A stretch of DNA of 64,000 bases, from the NCBI RefSeq assembly GCF_036421915.1, contig NZ_JAZGOM010000010.1; one strand, given 5' to 3'. This DNA comes from Georgenia_A wangjunii (lineage in GTDB: Bacteria; Actinomycetota; Actinomycetes; Actinomycetales; Actinomycetaceae). Below the pieces are notes generated by a model. That model saw only the letters and a program-made list of their open reading frames with translations. It did no database searches and was not told the DNA's origin. A program made the translations under genes and the position numbers. Position 1 is the stretch's first letter. Every line of letters starts with the position of its first letter. Positions 50,034 to 62,121 of this stretch are shown piece after piece.

Positions 50034-50459
50034 CTAGGCCGGGGACGTACCGTCCGCGGCGGCGTGGAGGTGCCCCACGCCGAACGCCTCGGGGAGCACG
50101 TCGGACATGGGATGGATCCCGCTCGGCGTCTCGACGAGCAGGTCGGGCCCGCCGTGCTCCCACAGGAGCTGGCGGCACCTCCCGCAGGGCACGATCGTCG
50201 CGCCCGCACCGTCGACGCACGTGAAGGCGACGAGACGCCCCCCACCGGAGGCGGCGAGGGCGGAGACGAGCCCGCACTCGGCGCACAGCGTCACCCCGTA
50301 CGCGGCGTTCTCGACGTTGCAGCCGGTGACGAGCCGCCCGTCGTCGACGAGCGCCGCCGCGCCGACCGGGTAGGACGAGTACGGCACGTACGCCCGTCGC
50401 ATGATCTCGCGCGCGGCCTCGCGCAGCTCGCGCCACGTGCCGTCGTCGATGTCAGCCAT
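50034..50459 (-). CDS. cdd: Cytidine deaminase
   Basis: A 141-residue zinc enzyme converting (deoxy)cytidine to (deoxy)uridine. Zinc ligands and catalytic Glu are in VTGCNVENAAYGVTLCAECG and PCGRCRQLLWE; AYVPYSSYPVGAAAL is the substrate-binding N-terminal segment. The ATG has AGGAG 6 nt upstream. It follows the second ABC permease by 41 nt and is the last gene of the importer operon, so imported cytidine can feed the phosphorylases. Confidence 0.95.
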   Translation of the reverse strand: MADIDDGTWRELREAAREIMRRAYVPYSSYPVGAAALVDDGRLVTGCNVENAAYGVTLCAECGLVSALAASGGGRLVAFTCVDGAGATIVPCGRCRQLLWEHGGPDLLVETPSGIHPMSDVLPEAFGVGHLHAAADGTSPA

Positions 50460-50500
50460 GATCGCTCCGCTCCTGCGCGCCCCGGGAGTACCGGGCGCGG

Positions 50501-51784
50501 TCACTTGATGTAGGGCTGGTTCTCCGCCGCCGGGGCCCGCACGCGCCCGACGAACCCGGCGACCGCGAGGATGGTCACGGCGTACGGGAGCATGAGGAGG
50601 AACTCGCCGGGGATCCCGGCCCCGCCCATGGCGCCGAGCACGTTGGCGAGGTTGCGGGAGAACCCGAAGAGCAGCGCCGCCGCGACCGCCCCGACGGGGT
50701 TCCACTTGCCGAGGATCATCGCGGCGAGCGCGATGTACCCGTTCCCCGCAGACATCTCGCGGCCGAAGGCGAGCCCCGAGCCGACCGTGAAGAAGGCCCC
50801 ACCGAGGCCGGCGAGGGCGCCGCCCATGATCGTCGTGACCCAGCGGGTGCGGATGACGTTGATGCCCACCGTGTCCGCGGCCTTGGGGTGCTCACCGACG
50901 GCGCGCACCCGCAGGCCCCACCGGCTGCGGAAGAGCATGACCTGGAGGACGACGACGGCCGCGTACATGAGGTAGACGAGGATGTTCTGGTCGAAGAGCA
51001 CGGGACCGAGGACGGGGATGTCGGAGAGGAACGGGATGGGCAGGTCGGGCAGGTCCTGCCGGTTGTTCCACCCGTCGTTCTCCGACAGGACGGTCGAGTA
51101 CAGGAAGCTCGTCAGGCCGATGACGAGGACGTTGAGGACGACGCCGACGATGATCTGGTCGACCCAGTAGCGCACGCCGAAGAAGACGAGGAGGACGCCG
51201 ACGAGCGCGCCGGCGACCGGCGCGGCGGCGAGCCCGACGTAGGCGCTCGTCGTGAGCGAGGCGACGACAGCGGCGAGGAAGGCCCCGCCGAGGAGCTGGC
51301 CCTCGATGGCGATGTTGATGACGCCGGAGCGCTCGCACATGACGCCGGAGAGTGCGCCGAAGACGAGCGGCACGGAGAGCGCGAGCGCCCCGCCGAGCAG
51401 CGTCGGCACCGGGATGAGGGTGTCCCTGCCCCCGCCGACCCACAGGAGGAACGCCGTGACGAAGGCGAGGCCGAAGAGAGCGGGCGCCCACCAGCCCACG
51501 GACCGCCGGCGCAGGGCAGCCCACGTCGCGTACCCCGCGACGGCGGCCATGACGAGCACGGTGCCCCACAGCCCGGCCAGCACGGGGACGGCGAGGTTGG
51601 GGATCTGGGCGAGGTCGCCCCGGGTGGAGAACTGGAACGTCGTGTGCGTCTGCGCCTCGGTGAAGAGGGTGAAGCCGAGGAGCGCGACGAGGGTGAGGAC
51701 GATGTAGGTGACCGGGTTGCGCCAGCGGACGGGAGGCATGACCCCCGTCGCCTCGTCCGGGCGGGTCGTCGTGGCGGTGCTCAT
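50501..51784 (-). CDS. Nucleoside ABC transporter permease (second)
   Basis: A 427-residue permease of the BPD_transp_2 type (YufQ-like) with ~9-10 membrane segments; key stretches are GALSGVMCERSGVINIAIEGQLLGGAFLAAVVA, RSRWGLRVRAVGEHPKAADTVGIN and GGALAGLGGAFFTVGSGLAFGREMSAGNGYIALAAMILGKWNP. The N-terminus has two extra hydrophobic segments (TYIVLTLVALLGFTLF; VLAGLWGTVLVMAAVAGYATW). The ATG overlaps the first permease stop as ATGA. Confidence 0.9.
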   Translation of the reverse strand: MSTATTTRPDEATGVMPPVRWRNPVTYIVLTLVALLGFTLFTEAQTHTTFQFSTRGDLAQIPNLAVPVLAGLWGTVLVMAAVAGYATWAALRRRSVGWWAPALFGLAFVTAFLLWVGGGRDTLIPVPTLLGGALALSVPLVFGALSGVMCERSGVINIAIEGQLLGGAFLAAVVASLTTSAYVGLAAAPVAGALVGVLLVFFGVRYWVDQIIVGVVLNVLVIGLTSFLYSTVLSENDGWNNRQDLPDLPIPFLSDIPVLGPVLFDQNILVYLMYAAVVVLQVMLFRSRWGLRVRAVGEHPKAADTVGINVIRTRWVTTIMGGALAGLGGAFFTVGSGLAFGREMSAGNGYIALAAMILGKWNPVGAVAAALLFGFSRNLANVLGAMGGAGIPGEFLLMLPYAVTILAVAGFVGRVRAPAAENQPYIK

Positions 51785-53084
51785 GCGGTCGCCTCCTTGA
51801 CGGCGGGCGTGGCGCGCACGACGCGGGCCCGGTTCGGGGCCGGCAGCCGGAAGATCGCCCGCACGAGCGGCGGCGCCGCGATGAGCAGGACGATGACGGA
51901 CTGCACGACGAGGATGATGTCGATGGGGGTCGACGTCGTCGACTGCATGAGGAACCCGCCGGCCTTGAGGGCGCCGAACAGGACGCCGGCGAGGAACGTG
52001 CCGAGCGGGCGGGACCGGCCCAGGAGGGCCACCGTGATGGCGTCGAAGCCGTAGCTCGCCGCCACGCCGGTCGTGAGGACCTGCTCGGTGCCCAGCACCT
52101 GCGCCGAGCCGCCGAGCCCGGCGAGCATGCCGGCGAAGACCATGGCGAAGATCGTCGCCCGCTGGACCGACATGCCCGCGGTGCGGGCGGCGTGCGGGTT
52201 GGCGCCGACCGCGCGCAGCTCGAACCCGATCGTCGAGCGCTCGAGGAGCCACCACACGGCGATCGTCGCGGCGATGGCGAGGAGGAAGCCTGCGTGGAGC
52301 CGGAACGGCTCGCCGAGGAGGAGCGGGTACGTCGCGGAGTCCGGCGGGATGGGCGGCGACTTCGGCAGCGCCGAGCCGGTCACCTGGAACGCCGGCGTCG
52401 TCAGCACCCACGCGATGAGGTAGACGGCGATGTTGTTGAGCATGATCGTGACGATGACCTCGTTGGCGCCGGTCCTCGCCTTGAGCACGCCGGCGATCCC
52501 GCCCCAGATCGCACCGCCGAGCGCCGCGCCGATCGCGGCGAGCGTGACGTGGAGGACGACGGGGAGGTCGAACGTGAAGCCGATGTAGCCGCCGAACATC
52601 GCGCCGAGGATGATCTGCCCCTGGCCACCGATGTTGAACAGGCCGGCGCGGAAGGCGACGGCGATGCCGAGCCCGGTGAGGACGAGCGGCACGGAGAAGA
52701 CGAGTGACTCGGTGAACGGGCGGATGGCGCGCGCGAAGCTCGCCGCCTCGAAGTCGTAGACCGCCCCGCGGAACATCGCGCGGTAGGCGCCGTACACGGC
52801 GTCCCACACGGCGCCGATGAAGTCGCCGGGGCGCGCGAAGAGGTAGCTCACCGTCTCCTGCACCCGCTCGTCCGCGCTGGCGATGAGGACACCACCGACG
52901 AGGAGGGCGACGACGATGGCGAGCACGGTGACGAGCCAGCTCCCGGAGAGCAGGTCGCGCAGGAACGCCGACGAGCGCGACCCGGGCGCGTCGGCCGGGA
53001 CCTGCTTCACGCTCGCCGGGGACTGCTCCGCCTGGGCGACGACGTCGCCCGCCGGGCTCCCGGCGGGGGTGCTCTGCTCGTCGC

Positions 53085-53088
<4 letters not shown>
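51781..53088 (-). CDS. Nucleoside ABC transporter permease (first)
   Basis: A 435-residue permease of the same superfamily (YufP-like): IRPFTESLVFSVPLVLTGLGIAVAFRAGLFNIGGQGQIILGAMFGGYIGF, then ANEVIVTIMLNNIAVYLIAWVLTT and ELRAVGANPHAARTAGMSVQRATIFAMVFAGMLAGLGGSAQVLG. About 45 hydrophilic residues precede the first membrane segment. The GTG start overlaps the ATPase stop as GTGA. Together with the second permease it forms the translocation pore. Confidence 0.9.
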
Positions 53089-54662
<1,574 letters not shown>

Positions 54663-54724
54663 GTCAGCGTCTTTCGTGGGACGGCGCCCACCGGCGCGGG
54701 GCGGGCGGGCGCGAGGACTGGGCA

Positions 54725-54772
54725 CCGCGGGGCGCCCGGTCCGGCCGTGCGGCCGGGCCGGGCGCCCCGCGG
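54725..54772 (-). terminator. Very stable intercistronic hairpin after the binding-protein gene
   Basis: Two 22-nt arms (54725-54746 and 54751-54772) pair almost perfectly (one G:U) around a GUGC loop, 8 nt past the bmp stop. Inside an operon, such a hairpin typically lets part of the transcription stop, or protects the upstream mRNA, so the binding protein outnumbers the ATPase and permeases. Confidence 0.75.
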
Positions 54773-54780
54773 CCGGTGCA

Positions 54781-55932
54781 TCAGGACGTCGGGGCGTTCT
54801 CCGTCTCGACGACGAGCTCGCCGTTGATGATCTGCGCCTGCAGGTCGGCGACCGCGTCCTTGAGCTCGTCCGGGACCTCGGCGTCGAAGTCGTGGAACTC
54901 GGCGAGGCTGACGCCGCCGTTCTCCAGCGTGCCGATGTACGGCTCGCCGCTGAACTCGCCGCCCAGGCCCTGCTCGATCGTCTCGAAGACGCCGGCGCCG
55001 ATCTCCTTGACCACGGAGGTCAGGACGATGGAGCCGTAGTCGGTCGAGTCGTACCAGTCGGAGTCCACGCCGATGATCCACGTGTCACCGGCGGACTCGG
55101 CGGCGGAGGCCGCACCGAGGCCGACGGGGCCCGCGACCGGCATGATGATGTCCGCGCCCTGGGCGATGAAGCCCTCGGCGAGCGCGACGCCCTGCGCCTG
55201 GTCCTCGAAGGTCCCGGCGAAGCTGCCGTCCTGGCTCTCCTTGTCCCAGCCGAGCACGTTGACGTCCGTGCCGTTGTCCTCGTTGTACCGGGCGACGCCG
55301 TCGACGAAGCCGTCCATGAAGATGCTGACGGACGGGATCGGCAGGCCACCGAACGTCGCGACGGTCCCGGTCTGCGTCATGCCGGCGGCGACGTAGCCGG
55401 CGAGGTAGGACGCCTCGGCCGTGTTGAAGATGATGGGCTTGGCGTTGGGGAGCTCGACCGGGGTCGGCGGGTCGTCCGCCGTCGCGCCGGGGTCGGAGAA
55501 CGTCGCGTCGACGAGGCCGAAGCTGAGGTCGGTGTTCCCCTCCGCCGCGGCCTGGATCGGGTCCTCGAGGAGGAAGCCGACACCGATCGTGAGGTCGCAG
55601 CCCTCCTGGACCATGGCGTCGACGTTGGGGCCGAAGTCGGCGTCGCTCTGCGACTCCGCGTCCCCCTTCTGCACGCCGAGCTCGGCGACCGCGCGGTCGA
55701 GGCCCTCCATGGCGGACTGGTTGAAGGACTGGTCCTCCCACCCGCCCTGGTCGGAGATGAGGCAGGCGAGGTAGTCGACCTCCTCCGCCGCCCCGGTGGT
55801 CTCGGCGGCGGTCGTCTCCCCGCCGTCGGTCGCGGGTGCGGCGGTCTCCTCGTCCTCGGGAGCGGCACCGCAGGCCGCGAGCGTCAGCGCGGCGGTGGCC
55901 GCGAGCGCAGTCGCGTAGATGCTCTTCTTCAC
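54781..55932 (-). CDS. BMP-family nucleoside-binding lipoprotein
   Basis: A 383-residue exported lipoprotein with a signal peptide ending in the lipobox LTLAAC, so it is anchored by Cys. An acidic linker follows (GAAPEDEETAAPATDGGETTAAETTG), then the BMP/PnrA-like periplasmic-binding fold (DQGGWEDQSFNQSAMEGLDRAVAELG; GVGFLLEDPIQAAAEGNTDLSFGLVDATF; NTAEASYLAGYVAAGMTQTG; IMPVAGPVGLGAASAAES; IIGVDSDWYDSTDYGSIVLTSVVKEI). The family binds purine or pyrimidine nucleosides. GTG 55932 has AGGAG 6 nt upstream. It is the first gene of the importer-cdd operon. Confidence 0.92.
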   Translation of the reverse strand: MKKSIYATALAATAALTLAACGAAPEDEETAAPATDGGETTAAETTGAAEEVDYLACLISDQGGWEDQSFNQSAMEGLDRAVAELGVQKGDAESQSDADFGPNVDAMVQEGCDLTIGVGFLLEDPIQAAAEGNTDLSFGLVDATFSDPGATADDPPTPVELPNAKPIIFNTAEASYLAGYVAAGMTQTGTVATFGGLPIPSVSIFMDGFVDGVARYNEDNGTDVNVLGWDKESQDGSFAGTFEDQAQGVALAEGFIAQGADIIMPVAGPVGLGAASAAESAGDTWIIGVDSDWYDSTDYGSIVLTSVVKEIGAGVFETIEQGLGGEFSGEPYIGTLENGGVSLAEFHDFDAEVPDELKDAVADLQAQIINGELVVETENAPTS

Positions 55933-56029
55933 GCTTGTCTCCTGCTCAAGATCGTGCCGGGGAGCGGGCGGGCGGGTCCGGCGGGTTCGTCGGTGCCGTG
56001 CCAGCCCCGGGTCGGCTGATTTCGCACCG

Positions 56030-56095
56030 ACTGTAGCCCGCGCCACGCACCGATCGGGCCAGATGGTGAGACGCGGCGGCGAGTTGTTACTCAAC
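56030..56095 (-). promoter_or_regulatory. Promoter region of the nucleoside importer operon
   Basis: TACAGT (56035-56030, minus strand) is the best -10 box and gives a leader of ~90 nt before the bmp GTG. Further upstream an A/T-richer element GAGTTGTTACTCAAC (56081-56095, plus strand) contains a GAGT-N4-ACTC inverted repeat and may bind a regulator. Confidence 0.4.
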
Positions 56096-56109
56096 CGACG
56101 CAATGACGA

Positions 56110-57333
56110 TCACGGGCTCGTGACCGGCGTCGGCGGGCGCAGACCGGCGAGCTGGGCCGTCCGGGCGAGGACGCGCACGCCGACCCCGAGCGCCCGCTCG
56201 TCCACCTGCAGGTCACCCTGGTGGATGTCGTAGGCGGGGCCGCCGGGCGTGCGCGTGCCGAGGCGCACCATGGCGCCGGGCACCCGCGTGAGGTACCAGG
56301 CGAAGTCCTCCCCGCCGAGCGACTGCTCGGTGAGGACGACGGCGTCCGGCCCGACGACCTGCTTCGTCGCCGTGTCGAGCATGCGGATGCACCGCTCGTC
56401 GTTGACGACCGGGGGCATGCCGCGCAGGTGCTGGAGGTGGACCTCGACGTTGAACGGCGCGAGCAGCTGCTCGACGGTGTCCTCGACGAGCCGCGCGGCG
56501 CGTCCCCACGTGCCCTCGTCGAGGCAGCGCAGCGTGCCGGTGACCGACCCGGTCGTCGGGATCGTGTTCGAGGCCTCGCCGGCGTGGACGGCCCCCCACG
56601 TGAGGTTGACGCCGGCGCGCGGGTCGAGGCGGCGCCCGAGGACGGCGGGGAGCTGAGTGATGACCTGACCGAGGGCGTAGACGACGTCGCCCGTGAGGTA
56701 GGGGCGCGATGTGTGCCCGCCCGGCGAGGTCAACCGGACCGTCACCGTGTCCGAGGCGGCCGTGATGGGGCCGATGCGCGAGCCGATCGACCCGCAGTCG
56801 ATCTTCGGCGCGCAGTGGAGGGCGTAGATCTGCTCGACGGGCTCGATCGCCCCCTGGTCGAGGACCTCCTTGGCGCCGCTGGGCTGGACCTCCTCCGCCG
56901 GCTGGAGCACGAGCCGCACGCCGACGGGCAGCTGCCCTTCCTCGTCGAGCCGCGCGAGGACGAGCCCGGCCCCGAGGACGGCGGTGGCGTGGACGTCGTG
57001 GCCGCACGCGTGGGAGACACCGGGGCGGCGGGAGGCGTAGGGCAGGCCGGTCGTCTCCGTGACGGGCAGCGCGTCGAGGTCGCCGCGCAGGCCGATGCGC
57101 CGCCGCCCCTGCTCGCGCGGGTCGCCGCCGATGTCGCAGACGAGCCCGGTGCCCTCGAGGCGACGGGGCGACAGGCCCGCCTCGCGCAGCCGGGCCTCGA
57201 GCAGCGCCGTCGTCTCGTGCTCCATGCGGGCGAGCTCGGGGTTGGCGTGGATGTGCCGCCGGATCTCGCGGAGCTCGTCGTCGAGCTCCGCCGCGATCTC
57301 GACGACGCGGTCGGCCGGGGGCTGCTCACTCAC
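56110..57333 (-). CDS. M20-family amidohydrolase (AmiA/AmiB-like)
   Basis: A 407-residue metallo-amidohydrolase of the M20D group (hippurate hydrolase / N-acyl-amino-acid hydrolase type). It has IRRHIHANPELARMEHETT, VSHACGHDVHATAVLGAG, LVLQPAEEVQPSGAKEVL, LHCAPKIDCGSIGSRIGPI, and LTEQSLGGEDFAWYL near the end, which supply the metal ligands. M. tuberculosis has the related amiA/amiB genes in the same deoD-sdh neighbourhood. The physiological substrate is unknown. The GTG has TAGTGT at 7 nt. Confidence 0.9.
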   Translation of the reverse strand: MSEQPPADRVVEIAAELDDELREIRRHIHANPELARMEHETTALLEARLREAGLSPRRLEGTGLVCDIGGDPREQGRRRIGLRGDLDALPVTETTGLPYASRRPGVSHACGHDVHATAVLGAGLVLARLDEEGQLPVGVRLVLQPAEEVQPSGAKEVLDQGAIEPVEQIYALHCAPKIDCGSIGSRIGPITAASDTVTVRLTSPGGHTSRPYLTGDVVYALGQVITQLPAVLGRRLDPRAGVNLTWGAVHAGEASNTIPTTGSVTGTLRCLDEGTWGRAARLVEDTVEQLLAPFNVEVHLQHLRGMPPVVNDERCIRMLDTATKQVVGPDAVVLTEQSLGGEDFAWYLTRVPGAMVRLGTRTPGGPAYDIHQGDLQVDERALGVGVRVLARTAQLAGLRPPTPVTSP

Positions 57334-57346
57334 CCCAGGAACACTA
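57334..57346 (-). promoter_or_regulatory. Leaderless -10 box of the M20 gene
   Basis: TAGTGT (57346-57341, minus strand), 7 nt, GTG. Confidence 0.5.
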
Positions 57347-57379
57347 GCGCCCGCGCCGCCGGGGGCCTCCCGGGCCCGC

Positions 57380-58501
57380 TCAGCGCAGGGCGTCGGGGAC
57401 GGCGTCGACGACGGCCCTGAGGGCCTGGGCGTGCGCGCGCGTCGTCACGAGGAGGGCGTCGGGCGTGTCGACGACGACGGCGTCGGGGATGCCGAGGACG
57501 CTGACGAGGCGCCCGGCCGCCGGCACGACGAGCGCGCCGTCCGCCCCGACGACGAGCGCGCGGCCGGCGTCGCCGAGCACCCGCACGCCGTCGGGACCGG
57601 GCGCGACGAGGCCGGCGAGGGAGTGCCAGTCGCCGACGTCGTCCCACCCGAGCGCGGCCGGGACGACGGCCACGCCCCCCTCGGCCGCCACCGGCTCGGC
57701 GATGGCGTGGTCGATGGCGATGCGTGTGAGCCGGGGCCACACCCGCTCGAGGACCTCGCTGCGCGCCGGGCCGTCCCACGCGCGGGCGATCTCGACGAGC
57801 CCCTCGTGGAGGGTGGGCTGCAGGCGGGCGAGGTGGTCGAGGAGCACGCGTGCGCCGACGACGAACATCCCCGCGTTCCAGCGGTACTCCCCTGTCGCGA
57901 GGTACGCGGCGGCCGTGGCGGCGTCGGGCTTCTCCGTGAACCCGAGGACGTGGCGGGCCGACGGCGAGCCGCCGAGCCCGAGCGGGTCGCCGGTACGGAC
58001 GTAGCCGAACGCCGTCGACGGGTGGTCGGCAGAGATCCCGATCGTCACGACGTAGCCCGCCCGCGCCGCGACGACCGCCTCGCGCACGGCCACCGTGAAG
58101 GCGGCCGGCTCACGCACGACGTGGTCGGCGGCGAACGAGCCGAGGACGACGTCCCCGTGCCGCTCGTGCAGGACGGCGGCCGCGAGCCCGATGGCCGCCA
58201 TCGAGTCCCGCCCGGACGGCTCGGCGAGCAGGGCGTCCGGCCCGAGGTCGGGCAGCTGCTCGCGCACGGCCCGCTCGTGCGCGGCCCCGGTGACGAGGAC
58301 CATCCCGCCGGCGCCGGCGAGCGGCGCGAGCCGGTCCCACGTCCCCTGGAGGAGCGTGCGGCCGGAGCCGGTGAGGTCGTGGAGGAACTTCGGGTGGTCC
58401 CGCCGCGAGAGCGGCCAGAGCCGGGTGCCGGCGCCGCCGGCGGGGACGACGGCGTAGAAGCCGGGGATCACGGCGGGGGCGGCGGGCGTGACGTCGGTCA
58501 T
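57380..58501 (-). CDS. manC: Mannose-1-phosphate guanylyltransferase
   Basis: A 373-residue nucleotidyltransferase making GDP-mannose from mannose-1-phosphate and GTP. It has the signature PAGGAGTRLWPLSRRDHPKFL, LLAEPSGRDSMAAIGLAA, FAADHVVREPAAF, GYVRTG and GFTEKPDAATAAAYL, with YRWNAGMFVVGARVLL and WDDVGDWHSL later. It lacks the C-terminal phosphomannose isomerase domain of bifunctional enzymes. GDP-mannose would feed phosphatidylinositol mannosides and glycans. The ATG has TAGGGT at 6 nt. Confidence 0.92.
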   Translation of the reverse strand: MTDVTPAAPAVIPGFYAVVPAGGAGTRLWPLSRRDHPKFLHDLTGSGRTLLQGTWDRLAPLAGAGGMVLVTGAAHERAVREQLPDLGPDALLAEPSGRDSMAAIGLAAAVLHERHGDVVLGSFAADHVVREPAAFTVAVREAVVAARAGYVVTIGISADHPSTAFGYVRTGDPLGLGGSPSARHVLGFTEKPDAATAAAYLATGEYRWNAGMFVVGARVLLDHLARLQPTLHEGLVEIARAWDGPARSEVLERVWPRLTRIAIDHAIAEPVAAEGGVAVVPAALGWDDVGDWHSLAGLVAPGPDGVRVLGDAGRALVVGADGALVVPAAGRLVSVLGIPDAVVVDTPDALLVTTRAHAQALRAVVDAVPDALR

Positions 58502-58513
58502 GCGCCGACCCTA
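58502..58513 (-). promoter_or_regulatory. Leaderless -10 box of manC
   Basis: TAGGGT (58513-58508, minus strand), 6 nt, ATG. Confidence 0.55.
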
Positions 58514-58597
58514 GAACGCCCACGGACGGGCGGAGCTCGCCGGCCCTAGGTCCCCCACCTCGGCGCCCGCGATGTGCTGGCCCCGTTCGGCAGTGAC

Positions 58598-58609
58598 TAC
58601 GATGCACTG
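58598..58609 (+). promoter_or_regulatory. Leaderless -10 box of the sdhCAB operon
   Basis: TACGAT (58598-58603), 6 nt, GTG at 58610. Confidence 0.6.
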
Positions 58610-59305
58610 GTGTCCACCACCACGTCTGCGAGGAAGCGGGTCACCGCCCGCCGCACGACGGTCGCCCTCAAGATGGCCATGGCCGTCACCGGCGTCCTCT
58701 TCGTGCTCTTCCTCCTCGCCCACATGTACGGAAACTTCAAGGTGCTCTCCGGGCAGGAGGCGTTCGACGGCTACGCGGAGCACCTGCGTGAGCTCGGCGA
58801 GCCGCTCCTGCCGTACGCGGGCTTCCTGTGGATCATGCGGCTCGTCCTCGTCGCCAGCCTCGTCGTCCACGTGACGGCGACGGTCATCCTGTGGCGCCGC
58901 GCGAGCCGCGCCCGCGGGACGCGGTACACGGTGAAGAAGGCCGTCGGCTCGACGCTGTCGTCGCGCACGATGCGCTGGGGCGGTCTTGCCCTCCTCGCGT
59001 TCATCGTCTTCCACATCCTGCAGTTCACCACCCTGACCATCGAGGTGGGCGGCTCGTTCGACAGCCCCTACGACCGGATGATCGCCGGGTTCTCGCAGTG
59101 GTACATCCTCCTCATCTACGTCGTCGCCATGGTCGCCCTCGGCATGCACCTGCGGCACGGGATCTGGAGCGCCGTCCAGACGCTCGGGTGGTCCAGCGGC
59201 AAGCGCCAGCGCGACATCAAGCGCGCGGCCCTCGCCGTCGCGGTCATCGTCGTCGTCGGCTTCCTCGCCCCGGCGTTCGCCATCTTCTTCGGCATCATCG
59301 ACTAG
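58610..59305 (+). CDS. sdhC: Succinate dehydrogenase cytochrome b subunit (single-subunit type)
   Basis: A 231-residue membrane anchor with five predicted helices, the fused SdhC/D type of Bacillus and actinobacterial complexes. Helices start at TVALKMAMAVTGVLFVLFLLAHMYGNFKV, LLPYAGFLWIMRLVLVASLVVHVTATVIL, GGLALLAFIVFHILQFTTL, WYILLIYVVAMVALGMHLRHGIWSAVQ and AALAVAVIVVVGFLAPAFAIFF. The His residues in AHMYGN, VVHVTA, VFHILQF and MHLRHGIW are heme-ligand candidates. GTG 58610 is set by the TACGAT box. Confidence 0.92.
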   Translation: MSTTTSARKRVTARRTTVALKMAMAVTGVLFVLFLLAHMYGNFKVLSGQEAFDGYAEHLRELGEPLLPYAGFLWIMRLVLVASLVVHVTATVILWRRASRARGTRYTVKKAVGSTLSSRTMRWGGLALLAFIVFHILQFTTLTIEVGGSFDSPYDRMIAGFSQWYILLIYVVAMVALGMHLRHGIWSAVQTLGWSSGKRQRDIKRAALAVAVIVVVGFLAPAFAIFFGIID

Positions 59306-59325
59306 GACCGTGGAGCCCCCCGCAC

Positions 59326-61289
<1,964 letters not shown>

Positions 61290-61293
<4 letters not shown>

Positions 61294-62033
61294 GAATCAC
61301 GCTCAAGGTATGGCGCCAGAAGAACGCCGAGACGCCGGGCCGCATGGTCGGTTACCAGCTCGACGAGGTCACCGAGGACATGTCGTTCCTCGAGATGCTC
61401 GACGTCCTCAACGAGGACCTCATCTCCCGTGGTGAGGAGCCCGTCGCCTTCGACCACGACTGCCGCGAGGGCATCTGCGGCATGTGCGGGGTCATGATCG
61501 ACGGCGTCGCCCACGGCCCGGAGATCGCCACGACCTGCCAGCTCCACATGCGCTCCTTCGCCGACGGCGACACGATCACGGTCGAGCCGTGGCGCGCCGA
61601 CCCGTTCCCGGTCATCAAGGACCTCGTCGTCGACCGCGGCGCGTTCGACCGGATCATCCAGGCCGGCGGTTTCATCAGCGCGAACACCGGCTCCGCCCCG
61701 GACGCCCACGCGACGCCCGTGCCGAAGGAGAACGCCGACCGTGCGTTCGAGTCCGCCGCGTGCATCAGCTGCGGCGCCTGCGTCGCGGCGTGCCCGAACG
61801 GCTCGGCGATGCTCTTCACGGCGGCGAAGATCACGCACCTCGGGCAGCTCCCCCAGGGCCAGCCGGAGCGTGACGCGCGCGTCGTGGCCATGGTGGACCA
61901 GCACGACCACGAGGGCTTCGGCGGCTGCACGAACATCGGTGAGTGCACCGCGGTGTGCCCGGTGGGCATCCCGCTCGACAACATCTCCCAGCTCAACTTC
62001 GACCTGCGTCACGCGCTCGGCCGGGGCCGCTGA
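61290..62033 (+). CDS. sdhB: Succinate dehydrogenase iron-sulfur subunit
   Basis: A 247-residue electron-transfer subunit. The N-terminal ferredoxin domain carries the 2Fe-2S ligands in DHDCREGICGMCGVMIDG...TCQLHM. The C-terminal domain has CISCGACVAACPNGS and, later, GGCTNIGECTAVCPVGIPLDN for the 4Fe-4S and 3Fe-4S centres. GTG 61290 overlaps the sdhA stop as GTGA, so the subunits are coupled. A strong hairpin follows the gene. Confidence 0.96.
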
Positions 62034-62053
62034 GCAGCAGCGTCGGCAGGCAA

Positions 62054-62089
62054 CGACGGGCGGTCGCGCAGCAGCGCGGCCGCCCGTCG
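62054..62089 (+). terminator. Terminator of sdhCAB
   Basis: A 16-bp stem (62054-62069 with 62074-62089, one G:U) and an AGCA loop 20 nt past the sdhB stop. It may also serve the convergent yihY gene. Confidence 0.8.
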
Positions 62090-62121
62090 GCGTCTGAGAG
62101 CCCCTGGCACCGCCCGCCGCG

